Assembly (NCBI GenBank): GCA_023423995.1
Contig: JAFAEL010000066.1
Span: forward strand, 1-13,084
Length of the DNA stretch: 13,084 nt
From: Pseudomonadota bacterium
Lineage (GTDB): Bacteria; Pseudomonadota; Alphaproteobacteria; Rhizobiales; Beijerinckiaceae
Direction of reading: 5' to 3'
Translations under genes and position numbers: made by a program
Shown: piece by piece, positions 1-6,166 of the stretch
Position numbering within the stretch: position 1 is the first letter of the stretch
How the letters are laid out: each line of letters starts with the position of its first letter
The notes under the pieces: model-generated
Told to the model about the DNA's origin: nothing
Database searches by the model: none
What the model saw: only the letters and a program-made list of their open reading frames with translations

Positions 1-542
1 CCGACCAGTATGGCGGCAGCCTGGAGAACCGGATGCGGTTTCCGCTCCGCGTGTTCGATGCCGTCAAGGCCGTCTGCCCGCCCGAGGTGGCCCTCGGGGT
101 CCGGATCACGGGCTCCGACTGGATCGAGGGCGGGATCGACATCGAGGAGGCGGTCGCCTTCGCGTCGGAGCTGAAGCGGCGCGGCTGCCACTACGTGGAC
201 GTGACGAGCGGCGGCATCGCCCTCAAGGCCAAGATCGAGATCGGGCCCGGCTACCAGGTGCCGTTCGCGGCCGAGGTGAAGCGGCGCGTCGGCATCCCGG
301 TCTGGAGCGTCGGCCTGATCGTCACGCCCGAGCAGGCCGAGGACGTGGTCGCCTCTGGCCGCTCCGACATGGTGGCCCTCGGGCGGACGATCCTGGACGA
401 GCCGCATTGGCCCTGGAAGGCCGCGCAGGTGCTCGGCGCCGACGTGGCGCGGCCGCCGCAATACCAGCGGGCTGCACCCCGGCTCTGGCCCGGCGCCTCC
501 TACAAGCAGCCCCGGCCGCCGCAGCCCGTAGCGGCGGAGTGA
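1..542 (+). CDS. NADH:flavin oxidoreductase, Old Yellow Enzyme family (3' part)
   Basis: The gene is cut by the left window edge; the frame is open from position 3 and ends at TGA 540-542, giving the last 179 residues. Old Yellow Enzymes are FMN proteins with a TIM-barrel fold that use NAD(P)H to reduce activated double bonds. The visible part opens with DQYGGSLENR, a hallmark of the family, and continues with GPGYQVPFA and then SVGLIVTPEQAE and SDMVALGRTILDEPHWP, which match the FMN-phosphate binding end of the barrel in YqjM/NamA-type members. The C-terminus (PPQYQRA) is also typical of that branch. It is read in the same direction as the thiolase, separated by 115 bp with a strong inverted repeat, so co-transcription is uncertain. 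The substrate cannot be inferred. The family call is firm; the subfamily is less so. Confidence 0.93.
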   Translation, partial: DQYGGSLENRMRFPLRVFDAVKAVCPPEVALGVRITGSDWIEGGIDIEEAVAFASELKRRGCHYVDVTSGGIALKAKIEIGPGYQVPFAAEVKRRVGIPVWSVGLIVTPEQAEDVVASGRSDMVALGRTILDEPHWPWKAAQVLGADVARPPQYQRAAPRLWPGASYKQPRPPQPVAAE

Positions 543-553
543 TGCGCCGCGCG

Positions 554-575
554 GGCCCAACCGCTAGGTTGGGCC
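554..575 (+). terminator. Inverted repeat after the oxidoreductase gene
   Basis: A perfect 9-bp stem (GGCCCAACC / GGTTGGGCC) with a GCTA loop lies 12 bp after the stop codon. It has the position of a terminator, but no run of T follows it, so it may be a weak terminator or an mRNA 3'-end stabiliser. The rest of the 543-657 gap holds no other feature I can support except the ribosome binding site of the next gene. Confidence 0.5.
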
Positions 576-657
576 TCGACGCGCCGCGAGGAACGACGAA
601 CGATGACGCGCGACTTGGCGCGCGAGCGCGGCCGGGACCGCGACTGAGGATCTGATT

Positions 658-1860
658 ATGGCTGAAGTGTTTGTCTGCGACGCCGTCCGCACCCCGGTCG
701 GGCGCTACGGCGGGGGCCTCGCATCCGTCCGGACGGACGATCTCGCCGCGATCCCGATCCGGGAGCTGGTGAATCGCCAGCCCGGGATCGCGGAGGCGGT
801 CGACGAGGTCGTGTTCGGCTGCGCCAACCAGGCCGGTGAGGACAACCGCAATGTCGCCCGCATGGCGGCCCTGCTGGCCGGGCTGCCGGAAAGCACGCCT
901 GCCGCCACGATCAACCGCCTCTGCGCGTCCGGCATGGATGCGATCGGTGCGGCCGCACGGGCCATCAAGGCCGGCGAAGCGGACCTGTGCATCGCGGGCG
1001 GCGTCGAGTCGATGACGCGGGCGCCCTTCGTGATGGGCAAGGCCACACAGGCCTTCCAGCGCTCGGCCGAGACCTACGACACCACGATCGGGTGGCGCTT
1101 CATCAATCCGCTGATGAAGCAGCAATACGGGGTCGATTCGATGCCCGACACGGCCGAGAACGTGGCCGAGGAGTTCCAGGTCAGCCGCGCGGACCAGGAT
1201 GCCTTCGCGCTGCGGTCGCAGCAGCGCGCAGGCCGGGCCCAGGCGGAGGGGATCTTCGCCGCCCAGATCGTGGCGGTCGAGATCGCCGGCCGCAAAGGCG
1301 AGGTGACCCGGGTGGAGAAGGACGAGCACCTTCGCCCGGACACGACCGCCGAAGCGCTCGCCAAGCTCAAGCCGATCCGGGCGGGCGGCAGCGTGACCGC
1401 CGGAAACGCGTCGGGCGTGAACGATGGCGCGGCTGCCGTCATCCTGGCCTCGGAGGCGGCCGTGCGGCGGCATGGGCTGACCCCGCGCGCCCGCATCCTC
1501 GGGCTCGCCTCCGCCGGCGTTCCGCCGCGCATCATGGGCATCGGGCCCGTCCCGGCCACCCAGAAGCTGATGGAGCGGCTCGGGCTCAAGATCTCCGACT
1601 TCGACCTCATCGAGCTGAACGAGGCCTTCGCCTCGCAGGTGCTCGCCTCGCTGCGTCAGCTCGGGGTGCCGGACGATGCCGAGCACGTGAACCCGAATGG
1701 CGGCGGGATCGCCCTCGGCCACCCGCTCGGCATGTCGGGGGCGCGGATCGCGACGGATGTCGTGCAGGAGCTGAACCGCCGCGGCGGCAAGCTCGGCCTC
1801 GCCACGATGTGCGTCGGCGTAGGGCAGGGCGTCGCGATGGCGCTCGAGCGCGTGGAATAG
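658..1860 (+). CDS. pcaF: 3-oxoadipyl-CoA thiolase (acetyl-CoA acyltransferase)
   Basis: A full-length 400-residue thiolase. It would cleave 3-oxoadipyl-CoA with CoA to give succinyl-CoA and acetyl-CoA, the last step of the beta-ketoadipate pathway for aromatic compounds. The nucleophilic cysteine is C89 in [14 protein letters not shown] lies at 321-324, the catalytic histidine is H355 in [10 protein letters not shown], and the second cysteine is C385 in TMCVGVGQG. Segments such as [18 protein letters not shown], the stretch [16 protein letters not shown] and [12 protein letters not shown] match PcaF/PaaJ more closely than PhaA-type thiolases. The residue after C89 is alanine where I expect glycine in most PcaF proteins. 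The ATG is preceded by GAGGA at 646-650, seven bases upstream. No other pca gene is visible, so the gene appears unlinked from the rest of the pathway here. A general acetyl-CoA acetyltransferase remains possible. Confidence 0.9.
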   Translation: MAEVFVCDAVRTPVGRYGGGLASVRTDDLAAIPIRELVNRQPGIAEAVDEVVFGCANQAGEDNRNVARMAALLAGLPESTPAATINRLCASGMDAIGAAARAIKAGEADLCIAGGVESMTRAPFVMGKATQAFQRSAETYDTTIGWRFINPLMKQQYGVDSMPDTAENVAEEFQVSRADQDAFALRSQQRAGRAQAEGIFAAQIVAVEIAGRKGEVTRVEKDEHLRPDTTAEALAKLKPIRAGGSVTAGNASGVNDGAAAVILASEAAVRRHGLTPRARILGLASAGVPPRIMGIGPVPATQKLMERLGLKISDFDLIELNEAFASQVLASLRQLGVPDDAEHVNPNGGGIALGHPLGMSGARIATDVVQELNRRGGKLGLATMCVGVGQGVAMALERVE

Positions 1861-1883
1861 CGCAGCCGGAAAACCTACGGCGG

Positions 1884-1907
1884 GGTCCTGCGCGTCAGTG
1901 CAGGACC
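1884..1907. terminator. Bidirectional inverted repeat between thiolase and DegP-like gene
   Basis: A perfect 8-bp stem (GGTCCTGC / GCAGGACC) with an 8-base loop lies between the stop of the plus-strand thiolase and the last codons of the convergent minus-strand gene. The stop codon of the latter (1895-1897) falls in the loop. There is no T-run on either side, so termination strength is uncertain. Confidence 0.5.
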
Positions 1908-2866
1908 TTGCGCTTCAGCAACCGTGTCCGGTCGACGGACGGGATGTTGATCTCGTAGCTCCGCCCGGTGCGGTGGATGCGGAGCGGCACCACGACGCCA
2001 GCTTCGCCGAGCGCCCAGATCCGGCGGTAGAGATCGGCGAGGGTTTCGATCTCCTCGCCCGCGATCGCCAGGATCACATCCCCCACCTGCAGCCCGGCGC
2101 CGTCCGACGGGCCGCCATCGGCGATCCCAGCCGTCACGACGCGGCCATCGACCTCGGTCGCGTAGAACCCGAGCCAGGGGCGGGCCGTCGGGCCGGGTGA
2201 ACCCGTCGCGAGCAGGGACGGCAGGACAGGCTTCAGCAGATCGATCGGCACGATCATGTTGAGGTTCTCCTCGGTGCCGCCTCGCTCCTGCTGGAGTTGC
2301 AGCGAGCCGATGCCGAGAAGCTCCCCGCTGGACCCGATCAGGGCCGTTCCGCCCCAATGCGGGTGGGGAGGGCTCGTGAAGATCGCCTCGTCGAGGAGAT
2401 ATTCCCAGTAGCCGGCGAATTCCTGCTTCGCGATCACCCGCGCGGCGACGGATCGTTGCCGCCCGCCCGCGCCCGCGACCACGACGCTGTCTCCCACCTT
2501 GACCTTGCCGGAATCGCCGATCGGAACCGGCGGCACGTCGAGCCGGCCCAAGGCCTGGACGAGGCCGAGGCCGCTCTCGTGGTCGACCCCGAGCACGTCG
2601 CCCGGCACGACGCGGCCGTCGTTGAGGGTGAGCCAGATCGTGCTGGCCTCGGCGATCAGGTAGCCGATCGTCAGGACGAGGCCGTTTTCCCCGATCAGGA
2701 CCCCGTTCCCGGCCCGCTCCGTTCCGAGGGTATCGGCCGTGAAGGCGTCGGACGGGACGGTCGAGGTCAGGGCCAGGACCGCATCAAGCACGCGGTCCAT
2801 GTCATATGCGTAGTCGTCAGGCCGGGGCTGAGCGCCCTTGGGGATCTTCCATTCGGCAGCCGGCAT
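1895..2866 (-). CDS. HtrA/DegP-like pseudoprotease with C-terminal PDZ domain
   Basis: A protein of 323 residues (numbered from the ATG at 2866) with a trypsin-like HtrA domain at about 40-220 and a PDZ domain at about 228-300 (RPWLGF...GLQVGDVILAIAGEEI). The frame aligns well with DegP, but each catalytic position is replaced. The DegP LTNNHV segment reads LTIGYL (His to Y69), SDIALL reads SGLGLV (Asp to G99), and GNSGG reads PHWGG (Ser to W171). It therefore should not be a protease; a scaffold, chaperone or peptide-binding role is inferred. No signal peptide or membrane segment is visible, so a cytoplasmic location is likely. The ATG at 2866 has GGAGAA 11 bases upstream; a GTG at 2905 would add 13 residues. 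Databases commonly label such proteins serine proteases. It lies 130 bp behind the BamE-like gene on the same strand. Confidence 0.85.
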   Translation of the reverse strand: MPAAEWKIPKGAQPRPDDYAYDMDRVLDAVLALTSTVPSDAFTADTLGTERAGNGVLIGENGLVLTIGYLIAEASTIWLTLNDGRVVPGDVLGVDHESGLGLVQALGRLDVPPVPIGDSGKVKVGDSVVVAGAGGRQRSVAARVIAKQEFAGYWEYLLDEAIFTSPPHPHWGGTALIGSSGELLGIGSLQLQQERGGTEENLNMIVPIDLLKPVLPSLLATGSPGPTARPWLGFYATEVDGRVVTAGIADGGPSDGAGLQVGDVILAIAGEEIETLADLYRRIWALGEAGVVVPLRIHRTGRSYEINIPSVDRTRLLKRKVLH

Positions 2867-2966
2867 CAATTGAACAGTTCTCCACGGCCAAGCCTTGGGG
2901 TTCACACCACGAACTTAAGCCGCGCCGTGGCGTTCCACCGCCCTCCTGCGAAAACCTGAAGCAGCA

Positions 2967-2990
2967 GCCATGCGCCTCGCGCCGCATGGC
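2967..2990 (-). terminator. Inverted repeat after the BamE-like gene
   Basis: A perfect 8-bp stem (GCCATGCG / CGCATGGC) around an 8-base loop lies 6 bp past the BamE-like stop codon in the direction of transcription. A short GGTTTTC stretch lies about 10 bases further on. This is a reasonable terminator separating the lipoprotein gene from the pseudoprotease gene. Confidence 0.5.
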
Positions 2991-2996
2991 GTGCCC

Positions 2997-3452
2997 TCAG
3001 CTGTTCGGGATGAAGGTCCCGAGGCCGCGGAAGAGCTGGCTGACGAAGTTCGCTTCCTGGCCGCCCGCTTCCGTCTTGCGGGAGATGAAGTCGAACACCT
3101 TGCCGTCCTGGAGACCGTAGAGGGCGACGCGCTCCACCCGCAGGCCATTATTGAAGTACACGGCCGTCACGCGCTGGTCCGTCACCTTCTCGCCAAGGAA
3201 GTGCAGCGTCCGGCTCTGGACCTGGCTGATATAGTACCAGCTCTTGTTGCCGACGGTGGAAACGGTCGAGGGCGTGCCGAGGATTTGCAGCACCTGCTCG
3301 GCCGCCATCCCGGGCTTGACCTGGGCGAGGGCGCGCTCGTCCACCACATAGCCGTGGTGAAGGTCCTCGCCGACCATGCAGCCCGAGAGGGCCAGGCCCA
3401 GGATTGCCGCTCCTGCAATCCGTCCGAAGAAGCCTGTCCGGGCAAGCCGCAT
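2997..3452 (-). CDS. BamE/SmpA/OmlA-like outer membrane lipoprotein
   Basis: A 151-residue predicted lipoprotein. The N-terminus (MRLARTGFFGR) is basic, followed by a hydrophobic stretch and a lipobox LSGC with the acylated cysteine at C25, so it should be processed by signal peptidase II and anchored in the outer membrane. The mature part has the SmpA/OmlA fold signature: VKPGMAAEQVLQILGTPS, then a strand pair around KSWYYIS and TAVYFNNGLRVERV. BamE is the small lipoprotein that stabilises the BAM complex for beta-barrel insertion. The start is the ATG at 3452 rather than an in-frame codon 10 residues earlier, because it places the charged n-region correctly and has AAGGGGG just upstream. 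It is divergent from the cytochrome bc1 chaperone gene, an arrangement I know from other alphaproteobacteria. The assignment to BamE itself rather than another SmpA-domain lipoprotein is likely but not proven. Confidence 0.87.
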   Translation of the reverse strand: MRLARTGFFGRIAGAAILGLALSGCMVGEDLHHGYVVDERALAQVKPGMAAEQVLQILGTPSTVSTVGNKSWYYISQVQSRTLHFLGEKVTDQRVTAVYFNNGLRVERVALYGLQDGKVFDFISRKTEAGGQEANFVSQLFRGLGTFIPNS

Positions 3453-3556
3453 GAAACCCCCTTGTCGCGGCCGTCGCCGCAATTCTGCGCCGAGGCGTCA
3501 GCTACCGGCCGGTTATGGCTTTGACAAGGCGCCGCGGTTCAGGCTCGGTGGAGCGC

Positions 3557-4108
3557 ATGTTTGGGTTCGGTAAAAAGAGATCGGGACGCGAACTGGTCGA
3601 GGCGCTCCACACGCGGGTTGTGGAAGCGTCGCGCCGGCCGGAGCTCTACGAAGAGGCAGGCGTGCCGGACACCATGGAGGGGCGCTTCGAAGCGCTGACC
3701 CTCCATGTGCTGGTCGTGCTGCGGCGGCTGCGGCAATTGCCGTTGCCGGCCGAAGACGTCGCGCAGGAACTCGTCGATTCCGTCTTCGCGCATCTGGAAA
3801 TCGCCCTGCGGGAAATGGGCATCGGCGATTTCGGCGTGCCGAAACGCATGAAGAAGCTCGCCGGTGCCTTCTTCGACCGTACATCGAAGTACGATGCGCT
3901 GATCGCGAGGCGGGATGTCGACGGTCTGGCGGCGGAAGTGGCGCAGCGACTCGCTGCGGATCCCGCATCGCTGCGGCCGTTCGCGGCGGTCGTCATCGCC
4001 AGCGAGGACAAGCTCGCCGACGCGGACCTGGAAGGCATCCTCAAGGGTCCCGCCTTCGCGAGCGTCGCCGAATCGCGCCGGATTTTGACAGTGGAGACCA
4101 ACACGTGA
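3557..4108 (+). CDS. Ubiquinol-cytochrome c chaperone family protein (CBP3/UQCC1-like)
   Basis: A 183-residue protein carrying the signature of the ubiquinol-cytochrome c chaperone domain: ELYEEAGVPDTMEGRFEALT followed by an LHVLVVLRRL helix, then a mid-protein segment around LEIALREMGIGDFGVPKRMKK. The mitochondrial homologue Cbp3/UQCC1 assists cytochrome b synthesis and bc1 complex assembly; the bacterial proteins are presumed to do the same at the inner membrane, but this is by homology only. The ATG at 3557 starts MFGFGKKR, the family's usual short basic N-terminus; an upstream in-frame ATG at 3515 would add 14 unrelated residues and lacks a ribosome site. GGTGGAG lies very close upstream of 3557. 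The stop codon overlaps the start of the DUF177 gene (GTGA), indicating translational coupling. Confidence 0.88.
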   Translation: MFGFGKKRSGRELVEALHTRVVEASRRPELYEEAGVPDTMEGRFEALTLHVLVVLRRLRQLPLPAEDVAQELVDSVFAHLEIALREMGIGDFGVPKRMKKLAGAFFDRTSKYDALIARRDVDGLAAEVAQRLAADPASLRPFAAVVIASEDKLADADLEGILKGPAFASVAESRRILTVETNT

Positions 4109-4635
4109 TCGCCGACAGCGTCGGGCCGCTTTCCCGTCCCTTTTCGGTCGCCCATCTGCCGCCGCGCGGGACCGACGTGACCGTGGAGGCCAACGCCGAG
4201 GAGCTCGCGGCCCTGGCGAAGGATCTGCACCTGCCCGCCATCCGGACGCTTTCGGCCCATCTCCACATCAAGGGGAGCCCCGCGCGGGTGCATGTGACCG
4301 GCCGCGTGAAGGCCGCGATCGTCCAGACCTGCGTGGTGACGCTGGAGGAGTTCGAGTCCGCCCTGGAGGAGGATGTCGCCGTGACCTTCCGCGCGCCTGT
4401 CGCGGGGGAGAAGGAGTTCGACCCGGGTGAGGAGATCGAGGCCGATCTGGATGCGCCGGACGAACTCGTCGGCGATCGCATCGATCTTGGCGCAATCACG
4501 GCCGAGTTCCTGGCGCTCGGGCTCGATCCCTATCCGCGCAAGCCGGGGGTCGCGTTCGAGGAGGGGCCCGCCTCGAAGGAGGACGAGGCGGCCGGTTCGC
4601 CCTTCGCCGGGCTCGCGCGTCTGCGAAAGGACTGA
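4105..4635 (+). CDS. DUF177 / YceD family protein
   Basis: A 176-residue protein of the YceD (DUF177) family. The family features visible are an N-terminal P-x-S/R-x-F-x-V-x-x-LPP segment, a central TGRVKAAIVQTCVVTLEEFE with the single conserved cysteine C76, a strongly acidic stretch around 100-125, and the closing signature LALGLDPYPRKPGVAFE followed by FAGLARLRKD. Bacterial and chloroplast YceD proteins are linked to 23S rRNA accumulation and translation; the molecular activity is not settled. Translation starts at GTG 4105, overlapping the stop codon of the chaperone gene by four bases, and that coupling supports the start. In many relatives plsX follows this gene; here an inverted repeat and a convergent iron-sulfur carrier gene follow instead. 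Confidence 0.88.
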   Translation: MIADSVGPLSRPFSVAHLPPRGTDVTVEANAEELAALAKDLHLPAIRTLSAHLHIKGSPARVHVTGRVKAAIVQTCVVTLEEFESALEEDVAVTFRAPVAGEKEFDPGEEIEADLDAPDELVGDRIDLGAITAEFLALGLDPYPRKPGVAFEEGPASKEDEAAGSPFAGLARLRKD

Positions 4636-4657
4636 GCGGCGGCTTTTAGGCCGCCGC
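4636..4657. terminator. Bidirectional inverted repeat between DUF177 and the Fe-S carrier gene
   Basis: A perfect 8-bp GC stem (GCGGCGGC / GCCGCCGC) with the loop TTTTAG starts directly after the DUF177 stop codon and covers the stop codon and last alanine codons of the convergent gene. It is a good candidate for a shared terminator, though no T-run follows the stem on either strand. Confidence 0.6.
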
Positions 4658-5029
4658 TGCGCCCTGTGCCGGAGGGGCGGCGGGCGTGATCGCGACCGAC
4701 TCGCCGCAGCCGCAGGCGGAGGTCTGGTTCGGGTTGTTGAACACGAAGGTGGACGACATCTTCGTCGTCTGGAAGTCCATCTCCGTCCCGAGCAGGAAGA
4801 GGATGGCCTTGGGGTCGATCAGGACCCTGACGCCCTTGTCTTCCACGACCTCGTCGCTCGGCCGGACCTCGTCGGCATATTCCATCGTGTAGGACATGCC
4901 GGCGCAGCCGCCGTTCTTCACGCCCACGCGAAGCCCGGCGATCGGCTTTTCGGAGCGGGACATGATGTCCCTCACGCGGCTAGCGGCCGCATCCGTCAGG
5001 GTGATGACCTTCATGCGCGGCAGGGCCAT
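4646..5029 (-). CDS. A-type iron-sulfur cluster carrier (HesB/IscA/SufA/ErpA family)
   Basis: A 127-residue HesB-like domain protein. The three cysteines that bind the cluster in A-type carriers are present: C42 in KNGGCAGMSY, and C106 and C108 in SACGCGES. The core also shows ITLTDAAASRVRDIM at the start and IDPKAILFLLGTEMDF in the middle, as expected. These proteins accept Fe-S clusters from the SUF or ISC scaffold and pass them to apoproteins in the cytoplasm. Length is normal apart from a short Ala/Pro tail encoded partly by the terminator stem. The ATG at 5029 is chosen because AAGGA lies nine bases upstream; a second ATG at 5014 (MKVITLTD) is a possible alternative. I cannot separate IscA, SufA and ErpA without a tree. 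No suf or isc genes are adjacent. Confidence 0.92.
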   Translation of the reverse strand: MALPRMKVITLTDAAASRVRDIMSRSEKPIAGLRVGVKNGGCAGMSYTMEYADEVRPSDEVVEDKGVRVLIDPKAILFLLGTEMDFQTTKMSSTFVFNNPNQTSACGCGESVAITPAAPPAQGAAAA

Positions 5030-5075
5030 GAAGCGTGATCCTTGCAGATGGGGGCAAGAGCGCCCCGTTTGCTGC

Positions 5076-5104
5076 AATGTAGCCCCGCCGAGGGCTGTTT
5101 TGAA
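5076..5104 (-). promoter_or_regulatory. Candidate sigma-70-type promoter for the Fe-S carrier gene
   Basis: On the minus strand, TTCAAA (5104-5099) and TACATT (5081-5076) are separated by exactly 17 bp, each matching four of six consensus positions. The predicted start would give a leader of about 40 bases before the ATG at 5029. This is a pattern match only. Confidence 0.3.
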
Positions 5105-5108
5105 GACG

Positions 5109-5127
5109 CGGGCCTGCATATGGCCCG
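5109..5127. promoter_or_regulatory. Inverted repeat upstream of the AraC-family gene
   Basis: A perfect 6-bp repeat (CGGGCC / GGCCCG) around TGCATAT lies 22 bp before the AraC start codon, in the divergent intergenic region. It could be an operator or a leader hairpin. There is no direct evidence for either. Confidence 0.25.
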
Positions 5128-5149
5128 GAAGTGAGGACCCCATCCGGCC

Positions 5150-6046
5150 ATGCTGGATCCAGGCGAACACGCCGAACATGTGACCGGCCGAAAGCAGTCG
5201 GCCCTGCTCGATCTCTGGCCGGACTGGAATTTCGCTGCGGCCCTCAGCGAGGTCACGGGCCCGCATGTCTACGAGTTCGGCGCCCTTTCGGTCCCGACGG
5301 TCGCGATCACGCTCTACAATGTCCGCCGCCATGTCCTGATCGAGGACGGCCGGGTCCGGCGGGACGGGAGCGTGCGCGCGGGGCGGTTTCGGATCGGGCA
5401 GCCGAGCCGGAACGTGCTGGTCGACGCGGTTCCGGACGCGGTGTCGGGCAAGCTCGTCCTGCTTTATCTCGGTGACCGGCTCCGTCGCGAGGCTGCCGCT
5501 GCCCTCGACCGGCCCGAGCCGATCGAACTGGCCGACCACGCCTGGGACGCCGAGGATCCCTTCCTGGCCCAGGCAGCGCAGCGCCTCGTGGAAGCGAGCG
5601 ATGCCTCTCCTCCCGGGCACAGGCTGTTCGCGGAGACCCTCGCGCTCTCGCTCGCCTGCCACGTCACGCAGCGCTACGCTGCGACGGGCCCCCGGACGGC
5701 CCCGCCCTCTTCGCCGCAGCTTTCCTCGCGGGCCCTGAAGCAGGTCGTCGAATTCGTGCGGGCCTCGCCGGGTGCGGAGATCACGACGGATGACCTCGCC
5801 CGCGTCAGCGGCCTGAGCCCCTCCCATCTCATCCGGGCCTTCAAGCGCAGCACCGGCCTCACGCCGCACCGGTTCGTGATCCGGGAGAGGGTGGCCATGG
5901 CCCAGGAGCTTCTGGCGGAGACGAATGAGCCGATCGCGGAGATCGCCGTGACCTGCGGCTTTTCCTCTCAGTCGCATCTCGGCGCTGCATTCCGCTCAAT
6001 GATCGGCACCAGTCCTGCCCAATATCGTCGCATTCGACGCAGCTGA
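5150..6046 (+). CDS. AraC family transcriptional regulator
   Basis: A 298-residue regulator. The C-terminal third is a clear AraC/XylS DNA-binding domain with two helix-turn-helix units: DDLARVSGLSPSHLIRAFKR (about 214-233), then PIAEIAVTCGFSSQSHLGAAFR (about 261-282), ending with GTSPAQYRRIRRS. The N-terminal 190 residues are a divergent sensor region with no recognisable cupin motif, so the inducer is unknown. The start ATG has only a distant GAGGA (5131-5135) upstream, so the first codon is less certain than the rest. It lies 120 bp before the MFS transporter gene in the same direction. The intervening tandem repeat suggests, by inference, that it controls the transporter and amidohydrolase genes. 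Confidence 0.9.
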   Translation: MLDPGEHAEHVTGRKQSALLDLWPDWNFAAALSEVTGPHVYEFGALSVPTVAITLYNVRRHVLIEDGRVRRDGSVRAGRFRIGQPSRNVLVDAVPDAVSGKLVLLYLGDRLRREAAAALDRPEPIELADHAWDAEDPFLAQAAQRLVEASDASPPGHRLFAETLALSLACHVTQRYAATGPRTAPPSSPQLSSRALKQVVEFVRASPGAEITTDDLARVSGLSPSHLIRAFKRSTGLTPHRFVIRERVAMAQELLAETNEPIAEIAVTCGFSSQSHLGAAFRSMIGTSPAQYRRIRRS

Positions 6047-6052
6047 CGTCAG
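6043..6052. repeat. 10-bp palindrome CTGACGTCAG at the end of the AraC gene
   Basis: A perfect palindrome that contains the AraC-gene stop codon. It shares the CTGAC core with the two downstream 11-bp repeats, so it may be an accessory binding site; it could equally be chance. Confidence 0.25.
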
Positions 6053-6053
6053 T

Positions 6054-6095
6054 TTTCTGACAGAACTCGGCGGCGCCCGCGCGATTTCTGACAGA
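6054..6095 (+). promoter_or_regulatory. Tandem TTTCTGACAGA sites, candidate regulator operator
   Basis: TTTCTGACAGA occurs at 6054-6064 and again at 6085-6095. The two copies are in the same orientation and 31 bp apart, close to three helical turns, so they present the same DNA face. Direct repeats upstream of the target promoter are typical of AraC-family operators. CTGACA inside the second copy also resembles a -35 element, but no convincing -10 is seen 17 bp further on. Binding by the adjacent AraC protein is inferred. Confidence 0.5.
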
Positions 6096-6096
6096 C

Positions 6097-6110
6097 GCGG
6101 GATTTCCCGC
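6097..6110. repeat. Inverted repeat GCGGGA-TT-TCCCGC before the transporter gene
   Basis: A perfect 6-bp inverted repeat with a two-base centre, starting just inside 15 bp past the second operator-like copy and 56 bp before the transporter ATG. It may be a binding site near the transcription start; function is unknown. Confidence 0.3.
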
Positions 6111-6166
6111 CCACCATCTTCCCGCGCGTCTCCAGCCGCCCTGACGCGGCAACGGGGGAGGATTTG

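Noticed and set aside
922..930. Alanine after the thiolase nucleophile (CASG instead of CGSG) as a sign of lost activity
   Set aside because: The cysteine, histidine and second cysteine are all intact, and a small residue at this position is unlikely to abolish activity.
322..1722. 466-codon open frame on the minus strand opposite the oxidoreductase and thiolase genes
   Set aside because: Arg/Gly-rich translation without family features, lying over two well-supported plus-strand genes.
3521..3526. TTGACA as a -35 box for the bc1 chaperone gene
   Set aside because: No -10-like sequence lies 15-19 bp downstream; position 3544 onward is CTCGGT.
4646..5977. Single 443-residue protein fusing an unknown region to the iron-sulfur carrier domain
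   Set aside because: The upstream part is antisense to the AraC gene and has no domain. The carrier has its own ATG and ribosome site at 5029 and normal length from there.
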